Below the pieces are notes generated by a model. That model searched no databases, had not been told where the DNA came from, and saw only the letters and a program-made list of their open reading frames with translations. This document shows positions 61,386 to 64,000 of a stretch of DNA of 64,000 nucleotides, one piece after another. Source of the DNA: Siphlonurus alternatus (taxonomy: Eukaryota > Arthropoda > Insecta > Ephemeroptera > Siphlonuridae); assembly GCA_949825025.1 (NCBI GenBank), contig OX463779.1:42788249-42852248 (forward strand). Reading direction: 5' to 3'. The number at the start of each line of letters is the position of its first letter. Position 1 is the first letter of the stretch. The position numbers were made by a program, and so were the translations under genes.

Positions 61386-61589
61386 GGACGAATAAGGTTA
61401 TACAAAACAATACATACAATTAAATTACTGGGAACCGAATAGTATAGTAAAGTCATTTAAATAATCTTTACAAATCGACGCAACAATCTTTACATTGTAC
61501 ATAAGACCATAACAGAGGCTGTCACAGTCGCGTATGATAGATTTTAGGGCGATCTCCTTTATTATTTTCCCTCGAGAATGTCTGAGTTT

Positions 61590-61641
61590 TGTAGCCAGTT
61601 CAATAGATCCTGACGACATAACTGCTTCCAATGAACTGGCA
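61590..61641. repeat. Short hairpin repeat family 6, copy 3
   Basis: GTAGCCAGTTCAATAGATC pairs with CCAATGAACTGGCA. Confidence 0.6.
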
Positions 61642-64000
61642 AATTACATTCTACAATGGCACGGTTTATACGACAAAAAAATGGGGTGAATGCAGAATGA
61701 CAAACCCACTATAACCATATGCCATGGGGAAAATTAAAGCAAAATTATAATGTTCTGCAGGTGAATTATATTCGCGCAAATTTTTTCATCCCATTATAGT
61801 GTGGGAGCCGAGTTACAAAATTGCGAAACGATCTTTGTATTGCATAAATGAAGAAACCATAACGATAGCATAGAATTAAGGAACATAACTTTTACGCACA
61901 TTTTTCCAAGTTCGGCGTATATTATAAATATTAATGCATGACATGCAGCACGTATACATCACTTTTTTGTAAAAATGGTATTTTTATAAAATAGTGATGA
62001 CTATGACATCATAATATTGTTGACAGTACTAAAAATGACTTTTTAAACATCGTAAAAAATCTGTATGAGCAAAGTAAAATTTTATGCTCTATTTATTTAT
62101 GCAGCTCTTTTTATTACTGGTAATGCAATAATCTGTAATATCCACTAAGTTCTAAACATAAGAGAACATTAGCTTTAAAATTTGCAAAAAGGTCTACTTT
62201 AAAAGGGTTTATTTAGAAATGTAGCTATTATTAAACGGTCCGATTTTGAAGTTAAAAGACGCGGTGTCTTGCTTTAGTTTTAGCGATATCAGAGACAACA
62301 ATATTCATGGTAACATTGGCACATGCAAATAATTGCACAGAAAATATCAGTGAAACATCTTGATAAAATAATGATACTTTGTTATCAATAATTAATTTAT
62401 CAGCGAAAGTTTTCCCCAAAACACGGTTAAATAATAATTTTAATATTTCTTTAATAACACGTATATACAAATAGTAATAACTATTTTGCGATATCATGTT
62501 AATTTTATTCTACCCTTATGCATGCATGCTAAAACGGCTGCCATTTTGGGGGTTAATTTTGACAGTATCCTGAAAGTTATGCAGCCAGTTGCAAACGTAC
62601 GTACTGCGCGCTGCCTACCTTACAGGGTGCTGCTTACGAAGGTATTCGAACTTCGAACACAAATTTAATACATTTCAAAACAATTCACATTATTCGGATT
62701 ATTGACAGCCACTTCTCATGATATCATAATATCTCAATATAAAAATGGTTAAACTTTATTTCCTCAGAAACCACAAATAAACTTTACTGTACTAAATCGA
62801 AAAATCGGAATAAAACATACAAGTAACAATTAAAAATTTTCTTTCAACGCAGATGATTTTAAATAATGACCTCAATTTGATTCATTGCTAATTTTTAATT
62901 CTAATATTATGTTTGAAAAAAATCATGTACAAATAGTTTTCCTTCTATATACTGAAAACATATATTATAGTTTATAGTACAGTAAAATATGCTTTGTAAA
63001 ATGTATATCAATAAATAGAATTGTCTTGTATTGTTTTTTTAAAATCACCTTTAAATATTTTGACTTTTCAGTTTTGACCTTCAAAAAAAATGTCAAGGTT
63101 AAAAGTCATCAACATTGAAAAACGTTGCAGAATATTACTACTGTGTTTATATTATTTGTTTTAAGCCTTTATCTACAGTAAAACGGGAGATAAAAAATTA
63201 GGAATCACTAATTCCTGGTCATGACTAAATAATAATACACATTTTTTTTTTAGACAAACTAAAGCTACAAACCGCTGGGGAAAAAATAATAATAATAGAA
63301 CTCGTCTATATTGCAGGGAAAGGTGTTTGATTTGACGTCATCAAGCCTGCTAATGTGATGTTTTATCATGTCATTGTCAGCCTAATTTACCATTTTTCTT
63401 GACAAAATTATATAAGGACTGTACAGTTATTGGACACATGGCATTTTGTAAATTGTAATGGCTAAACCTATTGTAGATTTTAAGAATTACTTTACAATTA
63501 TGTGTATACATTTCTTAACTTTATAGCAATTTGTGTTTAAAAAATTCTCAGTAAATGATTTTTTTTAAAAAATACCGTGAAAAGTTAATTAAGCTGAAAG
63601 CTAGACACCACAGAGTCAGACATAAACTAAGATTTGTTATACTGTATAAGGCTCAGCCAATCAGATGCTTGGATTACTGTGACGTCACAGCACATATTTG
63701 ATCGGCCATTGGATAAAAATTGGAACCATTTAAACATGAACTTCGAAAATTCAAATCTTATTGGTCTCTGGTTAGGTACTTCAATGGAAATTTAACTTCT
63801 TATATTTTGAAAAAAAGGTTGGTGTCTTCAATGCACCCTCTAGAGACCATAATTTCTTATGGCTCGAAAATTGAAAATACCAGAAGGTTTCTCGTTTTAG
63901 GAGAAACCTCACGTTCCGCACATTGCCATGGTAGAGCTCTTTTGTCTAGGATCTACCAGTTGTAAGAAATGTCAGATCTTAATTTTTTTTTTAATTTTGT

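Larger units (their letters stand above)
61271..64000 (-). other. UQCRFS1 intron (open to the right)
   Basis: I looked on the minus strand for the CTHLGC-encoding exon and did not find it. Besides the partial exon copy and a short hairpin repeat (61590-61641) I see only AT-rich sequence. Confidence 0.5.

Noticed and set aside
62486..62668. Possible upstream UQCRFS1 exon or separate small gene
   Set aside because: Wrong strand for UQCRFS1 and no CTHLGC-like motif; no domain recognised.

Overview
This is animal (metazoan) nuclear DNA. Short GC-rich exons are separated by AT-rich introns full of repeats, and splice sites follow GT-AG rules. The gene families (CD109-like thioester protein, SLC17A9, PHKB, GPR158-type receptor, mitochondrial Rieske protein) and the many small inverted-repeat transposons suggest an invertebrate, most likely an arthropod. 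I cannot name the lineage from sequence alone. No operon, CRISPR array, provirus or bacterial feature is present.

Layout. (1) 158-3740, + strand: the last seven exons of an alpha-2-macroglobulin/CD109-like protein; its 5' part lies left of the window. (2) 7142-14052, +: a complete nine-exon SLC17A9-type vesicular nucleotide transporter, about 441 codons. (3) 16631-34244, +: a complete phosphorylase kinase beta subunit, 20 constitutive exons (about 1,068 codons) plus two candidate in-frame cassette exons. (4) 54360 down to 39572, - strand: a complete 13-exon GPR158/GPR179-type class C orphan receptor, about 730 codons, with a probable untranslated upstream exon and a candidate promoter near 60.4 kb. 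(5) 61270-61131, -: the last coding exon of the Rieske iron-sulfur subunit of complex III; the rest lies right of the window or was not found. All exon phases were joined by hand and stay open, so genes 2, 3 and 4 look intact. The five genes have unrelated roles and share no regulation that I can see.

The rest is repeats. There are two TTAA-flanked (piggyBac-like) foldback families, one copy holding a nested 528-bp element. There is a 1,460-bp hAT-type element with a perfect 8-bp target duplication, a 77-bp hAT-like miniature next to a splice donor, a pogo-like miniature, a foldback family of eight or more copies that carries a 3'-splice-site-like motif in its ends, and several smaller dispersed families and microsatellites.

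The most interesting pattern is that several exons are preceded by a decayed partial copy of their own 3' splice site and exon start (SLC17A9 exon 2, PHKB exon 11, UQCRFS1 last exon, and less clearly GPR158 exon 1). Other observations are a GC-AG intron in PHKB, a 15-nt candidate microexon, very short 55- and 58-bp introns, a perfect 28-bp-arm hairpin inside the receptor gene, and a degenerate TAGGACA/TCCTA array just upstream of SLC17A9. I found no clearly novel biological system.
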